Positions 1 through 11,549 of a stretch of DNA of 64,000 nucleotides are shown here, in pieces. The position numbers and the translations under genes are program-made. The stretch's first letter is position 1; each line of letters begins with the position of its first letter. The notes under the pieces are model-generated. The model did not search any database. It saw nothing but the letters and a program-made list of their open reading frames with translations, and had not been told where the DNA came from. The stretch lies in the NCBI GenBank assembly GCA_030704615.1, contig CM060732.1, positions 20,522,001-20,586,000 on the forward strand, given 5' to 3'. The stretch comes from Takakia lepidozioides (lineage: Eukaryota > Streptophyta > Takakiopsida > Takakiales > Takakiaceae).

Positions 1-142
1 GGGAAGCGGAAGGGGACCGTTATGTCCCGGTGAGCAGCCGAAACTCCAAGTTGGCCCGGCGGCCAGGTTGGGAGTCAGGCGCGCGCATCAAAGCGAGTAA
101 CTATGACTTGAAGGGGAGTTTACCGAACTAAGGTGTGCGACA
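1..142 (+). repeat. 5' LTR, 3'-terminal part
   Basis: These bases match the last 142 bp of the downstream LTR and end in the sequence TGTGCGACA, directly before the primer-binding site. The segment represents the R/U5 end of the 5' LTR; the rest is cut off by the window edge. Confidence 0.93.
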
Positions 143-144
143 CT

Positions 145-156
145 TGGTATCAGAGC
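145..156 (+). other. Primer-binding site, initiator Met tRNA type
   Basis: TGGTATCAGAGC starts three bases after the LTR end. This is the usual plant retrotransposon primer-binding site, complementary to the 3' end of initiator methionine tRNA, which primes minus-strand DNA synthesis. Confidence 0.93.
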
Positions 157-197
157 TTAGAGTTCAGTACGCGATCGTCCTTGGGATTGGCCTCATC

Positions 198-3100
198 ATG
201 GGGTCGGGCAAGCCGAAGCGAAAGCGGAACGGCCCAAAAGATGATGATCCCGGTGAGCCCGATGGGGGCGACGTGTCACCGAGGCGGCCGTTTGAGGAAG
301 CGATTAATGTTTCCGAAAACGAGGCCGCTCAGGAGCGGGAGGAATCCGAGGAGTCGGAGCCCGAGGAATCTTTGAGAGCTCCGACAAACCAAGAGATGCC
401 TCCCATGCCGGCAGCCTTTTGGGAAGGGTTGTTGGCGCAGTTTGGCGGGACGTTGAAAGACGTGTTGAAGGCGGCTAATGCCACTTCCACCAAGGCAAAG
501 TTTAAGGTGAAGCCTAAGGAACCCGGCACCTTCGAGGGCGTTCGAAACCGGAAGGCACTCAACACCTGGCTCCTGGAGCTAGAGCAGTACTTCCGGGCGG
601 CCAAGTTGAGTGACGAGGATCGGGTGGAAGTGGCTCCCACCTATTTGAGGGGCTATGCTCAACAATGGTGGCAGAAACGCCTTCACGACCGAGGCCCAAG
701 CCCGGAAACCTTGAACTGGAGTGAGTTCAAGGAATTGATGAAGAGACAGTTTGTGCCCCTCAACGCATCCTGGCTTGCCCGGGACAAGATGAGGAATTTG
801 AAGCAAACAGATGACATTCGAGGGTATGTCCAGGCTTTCAATGTGCTGTTGCTCGAAGTCGCGGACATGGCAGAACCAGAAATGGTCTTCAACTTTGTGG
901 CGGGACTGGCCCCATGGGCTAGGCGGAAGTTGGAGGAGAAGCCACCCAAGACTTTGAACGAGGCAATTGAGAGAGCTGAATGTTTCTCGGATGTCCCTAG
1001 GGGTGAGAGACAAGGCCGTACGGAGCTGAACCACAAGAAGACCCGGCGGGAAGGTGACTCCTCCCGACCGGAAAAGAAGTGGGATAGGCCACGCGGCGAA
1101 AATGGCACGTGGAAATCGAAGGGAGGTCCTTCACACGTCAAGGCGGCACCCGGTGCTTCGAAAGGAAAAGCGGGTGGAGCGACTTATGGCGGACAGAAGG
1201 CGACCTTTGATGGAGTGTGTTTCAATTGCGGGGAGCCCGGGCACATGGCCAAGAAGTGCACGAAGCCCCGGCAATTGAACATGACTCGGGCGACCACGGA
1301 GCTGTCGGAAGATACCATCAGTCGCTTGGTGGAAGCGGTGGTCGCCAGGACTTGCAAGGTAGGCAAATTTTCTTGTGAGTTGTATCAGGAAACTGGCGCC
1401 TTACGAAAAGGGAGTCAGTTATTGTTCGTGGATGGGATAATATCCGGAACTAATGTGTCGTTGTTGGTGGACACAGGAGCGTCGCACTCCTTCATGACGC
1501 CGGCGGCGGCGCGAAAGTTGGGACTCCCGACAAGTGACGTGGGGGCCTCTATTGAGGTGCGCTCTGCCAAAGGAGAACCTCAGTTGGCGACAAGGTTGGC
1601 GTTTGATGTTCCTCTTCAACTGGGGAGTTGGGAGGGACGTGAGAACTTCACTATCTGCGAGATCGATGGAGTGGATCTCATTTTGGGAATGACCTTTTTG
1701 AGCAAATCCGGAGCGGTCATAGATGGCCGCAAGAGAGTAGTCACGCTGCCATGTGGGAATGGTGGCGAGGTTTTACGAGTGTCGGAAACGCCCAAATCCG
1801 TGGGAGGGCGAATAAACCTTCTATCAGCAAAGGAGTGGGCCGTGGAGGAGACACACGAGTCCCAGTTTTTGCTTTACATTAGAGAAGTGAAAGGAGAAGG
1901 CGATGGGGAGCCGAGCCCAGATTGGATCAAGGGGATTTTGGAGAAATACCAGGATGTGATGCCGGAGGATTTACCAAGCGGCTTGCCACCGCGAAGAGGA
2001 GTTGACCACAAAATTGAGGTGATACCGGGATCGGAACCGCCTGCCAAGGCGCCCTACCGGTTGAGCCACAAAGAGTTGGTCGAGCTGAAGACTCAGCTCA
2101 AAGATCTAATGTCAAAGGGGTACATCCGGCCGAGTAAGTCACCTTACGGAGCCCCGGTGCTATTTGCAGACAAGAAGGATGGGACGCTGCGGATGTGTGT
2201 CGATTACAGGGCTCTGAATAAGGTGACTATCAAAAACCGGTACCCTTTGCCAAGGATCGACGACCTCTTCGATCGGTTGGCAGGAGCGAAGTATTTCAGC
2301 CGGATCGACTTGCGCTCCGGCTATCACCAAATTCGGGTGGCGGAAGGAGATGAGGAGAAGACCGCGTGCAGGACAAGGTATGGTTCATATGAGTTCTTGG
2401 TGATGCCTTTTGGGCTCACCAATGCACCAGCGACATTTAGCACGCTGATGAACAGCCTTTTCCAGGAGTGGTTGGATGACTTTGTGATCGTGTACATCGA
2501 CGACATCTTGGTGTACTCGAAAACAAAGGAGGAGCACCTGGAGCACCTCAAAAGGGTGTTCCAAAAATTGCGAGAAGGGAAGCTGTATGCCAAAGCTTCA
2601 AAGTGCGAATTCGGGGTCACAAAAGTGGAGTTCTTGGGGCACGTGATTACACAGGATGGGATCAAAATGGATGACAGAAAGGTGAGGGCGATCTTGGACT
2701 GGGAGCCTCCGACTTCGGTCCCGGGAGTGCGATCCTTCCTAGGACTCGCCTCCTATTACCGGAAGTATGTGAGAAATTTCGCCAAGATCGCGGGGCCGCT
2801 GTCGGACCTTCTGTGTAAATCCAAAGTCTGGGTATGGAACACATTTTGTGGCCAAGCTTTTGCTGAATTGAAGCAGCGGATGACGGAAGCTCCAGTCTTG
2901 AAAATCCCGGAGTTCGATCGTCCGTTTGAGATTCATACAGATGCATCGGACTTCGCAATTGGGGGTGTACTTATGCAAGATGGACGTCCAGTGGCTTACG
3001 AAAGTAAGAAACTGAATGAAGTGGAGCGACGGTGGCCGACGCACGAAAAAGAGATGAAGGCGGTGGTGCATTGCCTTGAACTCTGGCGCCACTATGTTGG

Positions 3101-4760
3101 TTCCAACCCAGTGAAGGTGTTCACGGACAATGTCACGGTGAAGTATTTTGCCACGCAGCCCAAGTTGTCCCCAAAACAACTTAGGTGGCAAGATACTTTG
3201 GCAGTGTTCGACGTGGATATCCAGTACAAACCGGGACGGGACAATGTGGTGGCCGATGCTTTAAGTAGAAAGCAGCAGCTCTTGTTGGTGTACAAGGGCG
3301 AGACGGCGCTCCAAAGGAAGATCCGGAAGGCTTGCCGGAAGGATGAGCTGGCAAAGTGCGTGATGCAGGACTTGAGAATGGGGGTTAAATCGCAGTTCCA
3401 CTTGCAAAACGGACTGCTCCGGTATAAGCAAAAACGTCTCTATGTGCCAAAGGGAGGGATCAGGGATAGTCTCTTGAGAGAATGCCATGATAGCCCGCTT
3501 GCGGGCCACGGTGGAGCCAAGCGCACTGCGGCACTCTTGAAGAAAGAGTATTTCTGGCCCAAACTGAGGGAGGAGGCAGAGGAGTATGTCAAGACATGCA
3601 CCACATGCCAACAAAACCGGAGCGAGTACAAAAAGCAAGCGGGGCTGTTACAACCCTTGCCGATTCCAGAGGGGACTTGGGAAAGCGTCTCGATGGATTT
3701 CATGACTGCTATGCCGCTGTCAAAAGGATTCGATGCAATCATGGTGGTGGTAGATAGGTTCAGTAAAATGGCCCATTTCATCCCCACCAAGGAGACGGCA
3801 ACGGCGCAGGAGACAGGGCGACTTTACTTCGCCCACGTCTTAAAGCATCATGGAATCCCGAAGGATATTGTCTCGGACCGCGATCCAAAGTTTACGAGTA
3901 AATTCTGGAGAGCACTTTGGAAGAAGATGGGGACGAGGCTGAAGATGAGCACCGCCTTCCGACCTACGACGGATGGCCAAACGGAAAGAGTGAATTCCGT
4001 AGTGAAGCAATTCTTGCGGAATTACGTGTCGGCAGACCAATCAGACTGGATGGAACACTTAGACGCGGCAGAGTTCTGTTATAATAACACAGAACACTCC
4101 GCGACGGGAGTTTCCCCTTTTGTGTTGGTCTATGGAAAAGCACCTCTGGTGCCGACAAGTTGGGCCGCCCAGGACGTTGAGGAACCGGCAGTAGCGGCGG
4201 TACTGGAAGAACGCGAGCGTTTGTTGAAGCTCGCAAAGTACAACATTGCCAAAGCTAGGAAACGGTATGAAAGGCAGGCGAATCGGAAGCGGAGGGAAGT
4301 GAAGTTTGAGGCAGGCACAGAGGTCTGGTTGAACATCAAGAATTTTCGACTACCTCCGGAAGTGAGTCCGAAGTTCGTACCTCCGTATGCGGGTCCCTTT
4401 CGCATTCGGAGGGTTATGAATGAGGATGTGTATGAATTGGAGCTGCCGGCAAACAGCAAGGTGCACCCAGTATTCCATGTCTCCCTTTTGAAGCCTTACT
4501 TCAAAGATGAAGCACGTCCGAATCGGCAGCAAGTGTTGCGTCCGCCACCTGTGCTGTTGGATCATGAAAATGAACCTGAGTACGAGGTGGAGGCAATACT
4601 TAAGTCGAGGAGGTTCAAGAACCGAGAAACGGAGTATCTCGTCAAATGGAAGGGCTATCATCTTGTGGAGGCATCTTGGGTGCGTGCCTCAGAAATGGGA
4701 AACGCATCCGAGGCAGTTGCAGCGTTCGAAGGGCGACCTCAAAAGCGGAAGAAACGTTGA
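198..4760 (+). CDS. Gag-Pol polyprotein of a chromovirus, intact, 1520 aa
   Basis: A single frame encodes all retrotransposon functions. The frame is open from 135, but the first 21 codons overlap the LTR end and primer site; ATG 198 ([10 protein letters not shown]) is the better start. Visible domains: retrotransposon Gag (about residues 100-250); a CCHC zinc knuckle [14 protein letters not shown] (341-354); aspartic protease DTGAS (425-429); reverse transcriptase with YIDDIL (catalytic Asp 768/769); RNase H with TDAS (Asp 915); integrase with an HHCC zinc finger (about 1096-1140) and the D,D-35-E triad Asp1167, Asp1227, Glu1263; and a chromodomain (about 1460-1510, motif YLVKWKGY). Chromodomains are known to steer chromovirus integration to particular chromatin. 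No stop or frameshift is seen, so the protein may be functional. Confidence 0.97.
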   Translation: MGSGKPKRKRNGPKDDDPGEPDGGDVSPRRPFEEAINVSENEAAQEREESEESEPEESLRAPTNQEMPPMPAAFWEGLLAQFGGTLKDVLKAANATSTKAKFKVKPKEPGTFEGVRNRKALNTWLLELEQYFRAAKLSDEDRVEVAPTYLRGYAQQWWQKRLHDRGPSPETLNWSEFKELMKRQFVPLNASWLARDKMRNLKQTDDIRGYVQAFNVLLLEVADMAEPEMVFNFVAGLAPWARRKLEEKPPKTLNEAIERAECFSDVPRGERQGRTELNHKKTRREGDSSRPEKKWDRPRGENGTWKSKGGPSHVKAAPGASKGKAGGATYGGQKATFDGVCFNCGEPGHMAKKCTKPRQLNMTRATTELSEDTISRLVEAVVARTCKVGKFSCELYQETGALRKGSQLLFVDGIISGTNVSLLVDTGASHSFMTPAAARKLGLPTSDVGASIEVRSAKGEPQLATRLAFDVPLQLGSWEGRENFTICEIDGVDLILGMTFLSKSGAVIDGRKRVVTLPCGNGGEVLRVSETPKSVGGRINLLSAKEWAVEETHESQFLLYIREVKGEGDGEPSPDWIKGILEKYQDVMPEDLPSGLPPRRGVDHKIEVIPGSEPPAKAPYRLSHKELVELKTQLKDLMSKGYIRPSKSPYGAPVLFADKKDGTLRMCVDYRALNKVTIKNRYPLPRIDDLFDRLAGAKYFSRIDLRSGYHQIRVAEGDEEKTACRTRYGSYEFLVMPFGLTNAPATFSTLMNSLFQEWLDDFVIVYIDDILVYSKTKEEHLEHLKRVFQKLREGKLYAKASKCEFGVTKVEFLGHVITQDGIKMDDRKVRAILDWEPPTSVPGVRSFLGLASYYRKYVRNFAKIAGPLSDLLCKSKVWVWNTFCGQAFAELKQRMTEAPVLKIPEFDRPFEIHTDASDFAIGGVLMQDGRPVAYESKKLNEVERRWPTHEKEMKAVVHCLELWRHYVGSNPVKVFTDNVTVKYFATQPKLSPKQLRWQDTLAVFDVDIQYKPGRDNVVADALSRKQQLLLVYKGETALQRKIRKACRKDELAKCVMQDLRMGVKSQFHLQNGLLRYKQKRLYVPKGGIRDSLLRECHDSPLAGHGGAKRTAALLKKEYFWPKLREEAEEYVKTCTTCQQNRSEYKKQAGLLQPLPIPEGTWESVSMDFMTAMPLSKGFDAIMVVVDRFSKMAHFIPTKETATAQETGRLYFAHVLKHHGIPKDIVSDRDPKFTSKFWRALWKKMGTRLKMSTAFRPTTDGQTERVNSVVKQFLRNYVSADQSDWMEHLDAAEFCYNNTEHSATGVSPFVLVYGKAPLVPTSWAAQDVEEPAVAAVLEERERLLKLAKYNIAKARKRYERQANRKRREVKFEAGTEVWLNIKNFRLPPEVSPKFVPPYAGPFRIRRVMNEDVYELELPANSKVHPVFHVSLLKPYFKDEARPNRQQVLRPPPVLLDHENEPEYEVEAILKSRRFKNRETEYLVKWKGYHLVEASWVRASEMGNASEAVAAFEGRPQKRKKR

Positions 4761-4780
4761 TGGGGACATCAACCTTGGAG

Positions 4781-4794
4781 CGTGGGGGAGGAAA
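4781..4794 (+). other. Polypurine tract
   Basis: A purine-rich stretch, GGGGGAGGAAA, lies immediately upstream of the TG that opens the 3' LTR. In LTR retrotransposons this primes plus-strand synthesis. Its position fixes the LTR start at about 4795. Confidence 0.85.
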
Positions 4795-6386
4795 TGCATG
4801 CTTAGCCCGGTTTAGCTAGCTCAGGAATCCGATTGCAAAAACTTGTATTGTACAAAATTTGTTATAAAGGAAATGGGTTCCAAATATTGTGCGTCCTATT
4901 GTGTTTGGAATGGTGATGCATGGTGTGTTTGGCTAGTGTGTAGAATGCATGCTAGCTTACAAAAGTGGGAGAGGTAAATTGGGTAATCGTGTGTTTGCGC
5001 AGTGCCGAAATCGGGTGACTCCCATCCCAGGGGCAAGGAAACTTGCGCCTTCTTTGGGAGTTCACGTGCTAGTGCGCACCTGGCGCGTGCGCGTACTATA
5101 ACTGCGCTACCGAGGGGGTTGCCTTGTAGTGCGGGCTAACGCGGAAGCTACGTGCTTCCGTTCACGTACTATAATCGTGTAACCTCGGGACGAAGTCGTA
5201 GTGCGGCTTCGACGTGTTCCCGTACCTCAGGCCAGCATTCCAAGGCGGACCCAATTGTAGTGATTGGGGCGCACGGTTGGTTCAAGGTTATCTTCCTAGT
5301 CAAAGAGGGTTCCAGGTGAACCCTTGCTCAAAGTGATGCCAAAAGCGGCATCATGAGCGATCGCAAGCAATGTTGTGCAGTAAGGCGATTCGATCCTCGG
5401 GGAGGATCGTTCCTTGGCCTTGAAGTAGGCCAAGAAGAGTGCACTGGGAGGAGCTGGAGAGGCTCCACCTTGGCCGGGACTTGGAGGAAGTCGGCCGAAC
5501 TAGCTAGTGGAGAGTAGAGTCAAGTGTGGGGTTTGGTTCTTTGCCATGGGACGCCATGGTACAGAAACAAACTCCTTGATGTGGGACGCCACAACTTGGA
5601 TGTTCGTTTCTACAAAATGGACAAGTCGATGAGGACATCGACTCCCTGTTGGTAGGGGTGTGTGTCGCGGCCCTTTGCCTTGAGGGCAGGGGGTCGGGAC
5701 ACATGAGGGGCTGCCCCTGTGGTGGGGGCAGCGGCAGCGATAGGTATGGGGGGCTGAAGCACCCTTGAGTGCCCAAGGCACTCAAGGAGGCGGAGGCGCT
5801 CACTAGGTGGAGCCCCGCACACCGGGTTGCGGTGGAGGTGGCTCCACAAGGGGTGGTGGTAGCTTAGTGGGACTTAGTGGGGGTGGCATAGGACTCACCA
5901 TGGGGTGGAGACCTCGAGGTGGGAGTCGTGGGGAGTCTTGGGACTCATCACGGTCCATTGGGGCCGCGGTGAGTGGGCCAAGACTCACCGCGACTCACCA
6001 CCGGGAGTCGAGGGTTTTCGTGGTGGTTCGCCATAAAATGGCATGGCTGGTTATGAAACCCCCGCGGACAGCTACAGAAGTATATATAGGGAGTAGTAAC
6101 CCCGAGAACGGTGCAAGCCCGTTGGTGACCAAAAACTAGTGAGTAAGCGAGCGAGCCGGAAAGCGACCAAAGAGTGGGGAGCTGTTCCGGACTGCCATCT
6201 ACCAAAGGGAATTCTCCTAGTCCCAAATAGGTGGAGGGTTTAGAGGGAAGCGGAAGGGGACCGTTATGTCCCGGTGAGCAGCCGAAACTCCAAGTTGGCC
6301 CGGCGGTCAGGTTGGGAGTCAGGCGCGCGCATCAAAGCGAGTAACTATGACTTGAAGGGGAGTTTACCGAACTGAGGTGTGCGACA
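4795..6386 (+). repeat. 3' LTR of the chromovirus
   Basis: The LTR begins TGCATGCTTAG after the polypurine tract and ends GTGCGACA. It is about 1592 bp and GC-rich. It contains short internal repeats around 5080-5220 (two copies of CGTACTATAA followed by CG-rich text) and a G-rich stretch at 5640-5980. Its last 142 bp repeat the window start. Frames seen across it, for example on the minus strand at 5500-5990, are chance. Confidence 0.92.
6081..6088 (+). promoter_or_regulatory. Probable LTR TATA box
   Basis: TATATATA sits about 300 bp before the LTR end, where a U3/R promoter is expected. The same sequence in the 5' LTR (outside the window) would drive genomic RNA. The start site itself is inferred. 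Confidence 0.6.
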
Positions 6387-6399
6387 GACAGGGTAAAAC

Positions 6400-6985
6400 A
6401 GACAGAAATAGGTTGAAGAAGAAGGTGCCCTCACCAAATTGTCCTTGACCTCCTATCATGACCCATGGAGGATGTGACCGCACATCAACCCTAAAGGACC
6501 TTGTGTGTGTGCAGCTTGTGCCTGAAGCCTTTTGAATAACATCTGGTAATCTGTAGGCATTCACCTTTTTGCTTCGTTTGTCCCACCATTGACTGGGGTC
6601 AGAAAAGTATTCATCCCACAACTTCTCCTCATCTCTGTTTACCTGTTTTTTGATACTTTCCTGCTGCCACATCAGCAGTAACTTGTCAAAGTCACTCCAA
6701 CCACCACAAATCCACCCAACGAGCTTACAGAGTTCAATATGAGAAGATAAAACAGACATAAATAGGTTGAAGAAGAAGGTGCACTCACCACATTGTCCTT
6801 GACCTTGTGTCATGACCCAATGGAGGATTTCACCGAACATCAACCTTAAACAACCTCTTCTGTCTGCAGCCTTCAGAATGACATCTGGTAATCTGCACGC
6901 ATTCACCTTTTTGCCTCGTTTGTCCCACCAAGCAGCTAGTTCGATTGGCATTTTGTTCATGAAGTCCTCTGCCACCTCCACTCAA
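6400..6985 (-). pseudogene. Two tandem OSB-type PDF modules, decayed
   Basis: On the minus strand one long frame carries two copies of the same module. Reading 5' to 3', the first is AAWWDKRGKKVNACRLPDV; then, after a linker with WSDFDKLLLMWQQESIKKQ, comes LWDEYFSDPSQWWDKRSKK with VNAYRLPDV. Both copies are followed by a PPWV/HWV stretch and a similar GQGQ-GE-TFFFNLF tail that starts with a GTGAGT-like donor, so part of the frame is probably intron. The pattern LW..yF.dPsqWWDnR..K....PDf is that of the PDF motif, the single-stranded-DNA-binding module of plant organellar OSB proteins; here the F of PDF is V. No OSB OB-fold was recognised nearby. Probably a gene fragment, since it begins right at the retrotransposon edge. 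Confidence 0.55.
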
Positions 6986-6999
6986 CCTCCGCGGCCATG

Positions 7000-7860
7000 A
7001 TTTTGACTCACGGATTGATCTGTGAGAACCACCACGGTGCATATGAACAGGTAGAGATTGAAGACGGCCTGCTAAGACCAAGCTGACTCTCCCAAGAACC
7101 TTGCAAACATCAGGAAGAATACCAAATCATGGTACCGACAGGAGCCAAGAGCCCACCTTTACAGGATATACAAACTTCTTCAGATCATACATTAAGAAAA
7201 AGCGACACCCTTCCCCCATCATTTGCTTGATCCTTCATCTGCCAAGACAATCTCTTAAGCAAGTCTTCAGCTCAGCATGGATTTCCTCAAATTCGTTGAG
7301 AGCTTGCAGCTTGCAAGGTGAACGATGGCGGAAAACGCAGATCAAGAAATCAAGATCCGGGCATTTCGGGCAGTTCCGGAAACGTTGGCGCGGCAATTTC
7401 TATGTGCGTATTTTAGGCGGGCAGTCCGGGCAGATTGACAAAATTTGACGACGAAACGTGGCTACGTAACGTGGCGATGAAAACGTGCCACTTTGGCACC
7501 CTATTCCTGCTCTACGCTAAACTAGCTTCCGACCTTTGGTCGTCGCTAGAACTAGGGCTTTGCGTTGCTCCGCACTACTAGCGACGAATTTTGAGAACAG
7601 TGATTCTTTTGATTGGAAACATATACTATTCATTGTTTGATGTAGCTGCCTCTATCTATGCCCAAGAAATGAGGGGGAGTTGAACCCTCTTTTCTGTTTT
7701 AACATTTGTTTCGTCTTGATTGGAAGTCGGTTGTTCCTATCTTTTCCGTTGCTCATCATTTAGTTTCTCATCATTTAGTTTTATTGTCTTGATAAAAAAA
7801 ATGATCAACTTGCTAAAAAATAATTGTCTTGGTATTGATAGGTATTTGTTTTCAATGTTT
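7000..7860. other. No gene seen; short hairpin
   Basis: No convincing coding signal. A 10-bp inverted repeat (TCGTCGCTAG at 7540-7549, CTAGCGACGA at 7578-7587) encloses 28 bp. The rest is ordinary AT-leaning sequence. Confidence 0.4.
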
Positions 7861-8465
7861 TACATAGTTTGTTCGAAGATTTGTCCCCCTTGGCAGATCG
7901 TCTCCAACTGCAACTGAGGAGTGCCCCATAGAATTCCCAATTCCAAATGGGCTATTACTTGGCAGCCCCTGGGCATTACGACCTGGGGCTTGAGGACCTC
8001 CAATTGGTACCTGTAAGAACCAATCAAAACTATCTCACTAAACACCATAGGAAAAAGGGTTCAATCTGGAATTCTTTTGATTGAAAGATGCATTGTAAGT
8101 AGTTAGGTATGTGTCACCCGTGCATTTTCTTGTATGTATTCTACAAGGAAGATGAAACAGAACAAACTCCCTAAGTTATCCATGTTTTTGGTGCTGTCAT
8201 GACCATGGGATTAGAACCAGACCTCTCGAGATTTTGAAAAGGCATGTTTGAAAGGCAGTAGCAGGCCTGTATGGACACCTGCCAATCTGTTATGTGTACA
8301 GTATGGGTGATTGAGAAATGCCTTAGTCCAACTGAACTTCAGTATTTTGCAATTGCATGTAAGACGCATGTAAAACATTTGTATCAAGGTAAGGTAGCAA
8401 ACAGTTGGTTACTCAGCCAAGTAATCTAAACATAGTTTCTGGCAGATAGTCTGATCATGATGTAC

Positions 8466-8700
8466 CTGAAAATTCTTGAGACGCCGTGAATGAGATCTGA
8501 AAGACCTTTACATTTGGCTCAGAACCAGGTTGGAATGGTGCCATTGTGTAGAAAGTCTTTTCGGTACGCAATATGGATAATGAATTTCGTGTATGAAGCA
8601 TGATTTTGAAATCTGCTGGAATGCCTGGTGAACACTGAAGAAAGCAGGGGTGACAACGGTATGCCACCTGGTTTATGTGGAATGGTGAGAGACAAATCAC
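8466..8700 (-). other. Possible exon of unknown gene
   Basis: An open minus-strand stretch of 78 codons is bounded by good splice sites (TTTTAATTCCCAG acceptor, CAG/GTACAT donor). It encodes a protein-like sequence including NQVAYRCHPCFLQCSPGIP and RTEKTFYTMAPFQPGSEP. A second bounded stretch (about 7868-8010, minus) reads VPIGGPQAPGRNAQGLPSNS, but its phase does not join the first directly. Another open stretch lies upstream at about 8702-8865, containing LRALPPKTLAGKELDYGSLF. I do not recognise the family. It could be a real small gene or a captured exon set. Confidence 0.3.
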
Positions 8701-8939
8701 CTGGGAATTAAAAGTGGGGCACGTGCTGTGGAAAGTATCTTTTCAGCACCATGACCGTAATCTAAAGCACAAAAAAGGGACCCATAATCCAGCTCCTTTC
8801 CAGCAAGGGTTTTTGGTGGTAGGGCACGGAGAGAAATACCTCTAAGCACAACATCTGATCGCAATCTAGATGTTGATTATCTTGAGCTTAGCCCTGTTAG
8901 AGCAGCGTACAGGAGTATCTGTGCACACCTTCTACATGA

Positions 8940-9130
8940 TCCAATCACTGACACGATCAATTCCAAATCTGATGATGTCAGCATGCATCCCTTTGCCTTT
9001 TTTCAGGGACGTTCCTAGGCTTGCACATGCATGCAGAGTACAAGTGAAGTGACCTTGTCAGGCATCACCCCTTCCTGTCTCATTTCCTCATTCATTTCTA
9101 GAGCATCCCTTCCACACCTCAATATCGTGC
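8940..9130 (-). pseudogene. PPR repeat fragment
   Basis: The minus strand encodes EMNEEMRQEGVMPDKVTS followed, after one frameshift, by CASLGTSLKKGKGMHADII. These are the end of one PPR motif and the start of the next in the PLS style. It is isolated and in the opposite orientation to the larger PPR debris that follows. Confidence 0.6.
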
Positions 9131-9235
9131 CATCATCACGTTCCACGGGACAACATTTCATGCAGACATGGTGGCGAACACTTGATGTGCATCTTTCTCT
9201 TGTCAGAGTCGGCCCGAAATTTCCATTTTGAATTC

Positions 9236-9405
9236 TGCAAGTTAGCTGGTTGAGTGAATGTGGTTTGGAGTGACTTTGACATGATACTGCCAATGTGCTA
9301 ACAGGAAAGTATCCGAAAACAGATGACAGAGAGAAGGTGTGGAATGAATACTTTGTTGACCCTAGTCAATGGTATCCCCGAGGCAAAGAGTTGAATCCCT
9401 GTTAG
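9236..9405 (+). pseudogene. PDF-module copy 3
   Basis: A plus-strand copy of the same linker plus PDF module as at 6.4-7.0 kb. It has WSDFD in one frame, then KVWNEYFVDPSQWYPRGKE in another, ending in a stop after NPC. A frameshift and the loss of WWD (now WYP) mark it as dead. Confidence 0.55.
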
Positions 9406-9559
9406 ATGACAGAGAGTAGCAGACGCAATTCAGCATATGAACTAGTGTGGTTGGGTGTTTCCTAGGTTGTCATTGTCAGCTGCTAGCAGCAAGGGAAAAG
9501 ATGAATGCATGATTTGTGCAGAGGCATGGATTTTGGCATTTGACGCCAAAATGCCGAAA

Positions 9560-10560
9560 TGAGACGTGGTCTCTTGGACTGCAATATTTGCAGGATGTAC
9601 TGAGCAAGGGCATGGTGAAGAGGCATTTGAACTCTTTGGGCAAATGCCACAAGAAGGTGTAGAGCCCGACAAGGTCACTCTCATTTGCATCCTCAAAAGG
9701 TGTGCCAGCCCAGCCGCTCTAGGGCAGGGCAAGGGGCTTCATGCCCACATTGTCAGAGCTGGATTTGAATCAGATGTTTATATAGGAACTAGCCTTGTCC
9801 ATATGTATGCCAAGTGTGGGAGTTTGGTGGATGCGCGAAAGATGTTTGAAAAATGTCTAGCCGAGATGTGATTTCATGGAATGCTCACGGAAGAGGCATT
9901 TCAGCTCTTTCGGCAAATGCAACTAGAAGGCGTGATGGTCCATGCCCATATCATTGAAGCTGGCTTTGAGTCAGATGTCCATGTGGGAAACACCCTTCTC
10001 AGCATGTATGTCAAGTGTAGGAGTCTGGTGGATCAATGCCGAGTCTTTAACAATATGCCTGAACAAGATGTGGTTTCATGGAATGCAATGATTGCAGGAT
10101 ACATCCAGCAAGGGCGCAGTGAAGAGGCATTTGAACTCTTCTGGCAAATGCAACGAGTAGGTATGAAGCCTGACAAGCTCACATTTGTTACCATCCTCAA
10201 CGCCTGCACCGGCCAGCAGCACTGGAACAGGACAGGCGTGTACATGCCCACATCACAGAAGGTGGAGTTGAGGCAATTGACTGTTTAGGGAATGCCCTTG
10301 TCAACATGTATGCCAGATGTGGAAGCGTGGTGGATGTGCGGAGAGTGTTTGATGCTTCCATAATTATAGCAACATGAGCTAGCTGAATGCATCCTAGGAC
10401 GCATGTTCTAAAATTAGAACCACAAAATGCTGCAGTGTATATGTTGCTGTCAAATATCTATGCTGCAACTCAGATGTGGACAATCTAGAGAAGACCAGAA
10501 AATTGATGGAGGATAGAAGTCTGAAAAAGGTGGGCAGGCGAAGCTGGATATAGATCACAC
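9560..10560 (+). pseudogene. PLS-class PPR gene remnant with E motif
   Basis: Nearly two PLS triplets are readable across at least one frameshift (about 9865-9885): VVSWTAIFAGCTEQGHGEEA, EPDKVTLICILK, GTSLVHMYAKCGS, then EQDVVSWNAMIAGYIQQGR and KPDKLTFVTILNACT. A further piece, NALVNMYARCGSVVDVRRVF, follows at about 10291. A decayed E motif (VYMLLSNIYAA) lies at 10435-10550. PPR proteins of this class bind organellar RNA and act in RNA editing or processing. Frameshifts, a missing middle and in-frame stops make this a pseudogene. No start or targeting peptide was found. Confidence 0.75.
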
Positions 10561-10774
10561 CACAAACAGGGGAGATCTTTCCAATCTTGAAACATTGCGG
10601 AAGGGGATGAAAGAGAGGATATGTTTCTGACACATTTTGTGTTGCGTACTCTGGATCAGGTGCAGAAAATGGTAGTCTGCATATGTGGAGTCCTCGCATG
10701 GACCTTGCCTGTGATGGTAAAAAAGAATACAAGGCCTATGCAGGTTGCAGCGTGAAGACAAGGCTTTTGGATCG

Positions 10775-10900
10775 CCAATTTTTACTCAGGCGAGGAGAAG
10801 CTGTGGAATGAATACTTTTCTGACCCTTGTTAATGGTGGGACAATCGAGGCAAAAAGGTAAATGCCTGTTGGATAATAGAGAGTATCAGATGTAATTGAG
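10775..10900 (+). pseudogene. PDF-module copy 4
   Basis: Encodes EEKLWNEYFSDPC, then a TAA stop where serine-glutamine is expected, then WWDNRGKKVNAC. It keeps the canonical WWDNR of the PDF motif better than the minus-strand copies. It directly follows the E-motif remnant of the preceding PPR pseudogene. Confidence 0.6.
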
Positions 10901-10984
10901 CATAGGAACTAGTATGATAAGTTGAGTTGGGTATTTTTTAGAACAAATCTAGGCTGTCATTGTCGGCTGCTAGCAGCAAAGCAA

Positions 10985-11545
10985 GGATGTATGCATGAGT
11001 GGTTGAGCAAAGGGAGTCTTTGACAATGTGGCTGAATGAAATGTGGTGTCGTGGAATGCGATGATCGCAGGATATGCCCAGCATGGTTGTCAAGGTCCTG
11101 CAACTATTTGAAGGAATGCGAAAGAACGGCTTGAAGCCGGACAATATCACCTTTATATGTGTTCTCTCTGCATGCAGCCACACTGGCCTACTGAAATCCA
11201 GATGTTGTGGTGTGGAAGGCCTTGCTTGGTGCCTGCACAATCCATGGCAATGTGGAGATGGTGCGACTTATGTGTTGCTATCAAACATCTATGCCGCAGC
11301 TGGCAGGTGGGATGATACTGCAAAGGTGAGAAGAATGATCACGGTCAGAGGGGTTAGAAAGGAGCCAGGAGCCAGGTCGCTGCTGCATTGAGGTTGGCAA
11401 CAGGGTGCACACCTTCATTGTAGATGACAAGTTACATCCCAGAATTAAGAAAATCCATGCTGAGCTGAGAAGATTGTCTGGGTGGAATGACTTTGACAAG
11501 TAACTGCCAATGTGACAACAGGAAAGTATCAAAAAACAGATAACA
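10985..11545 (+). pseudogene. PPR C-terminus with E/E+ tail joined to PDF linker
   Basis: A PPR repeat (VVSWNAMIAGYAQHG, then GLKPDNITFICVLSACSHTG) runs into an E motif (TYVLLSNIYAAAGRWDD), then after a frameshift at about 11389 into an E+ motif (IEVGNRVHTFIVDDKLHPR). Without a gap this continues into GWNDFDK, two stops and QQESIKKQ. That last part is the linker seen in front of the PDF motif in the other copies. A TGA at 11037-11039 replaces a conserved Arg codon. The arrangement suggests the parent gene carried a PDF-type extension after E+. Confidence 0.65.
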
Positions 11546-11549
11546 ATGT

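Larger units (their letters stand above)
1..6386 (+). mobile_element. Ty3/gypsy chromovirus LTR retrotransposon, nearly complete
   Basis: This is an autonomous LTR retrotransposon in sense orientation. In order it has the last 142 bp of the 5' LTR, a primer-binding site, one Gag-Pol frame with a C-terminal chromodomain, a polypurine tract and a full 3' LTR (about 1592 bp, TG...CA). Bases 1-142 align without gaps to 6245-6386 with two mismatches (positions 62 and 130), so the LTR ends are about 98.6% identical. With the uninterrupted frame, this suggests a recent insertion. The 5' LTR start and upstream flank lie outside the window, so a target-site duplication cannot be checked. The chromodomain places it among chromoviruses; the clade is not determined here. 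Confidence 0.96.

Noticed and set aside
5500-6226. Minus-strand open frames in the LTR
   Set aside because: They lie inside the 3' LTR, have G/C-biased composition and no domain; GC-rich LTRs give such frames by chance.
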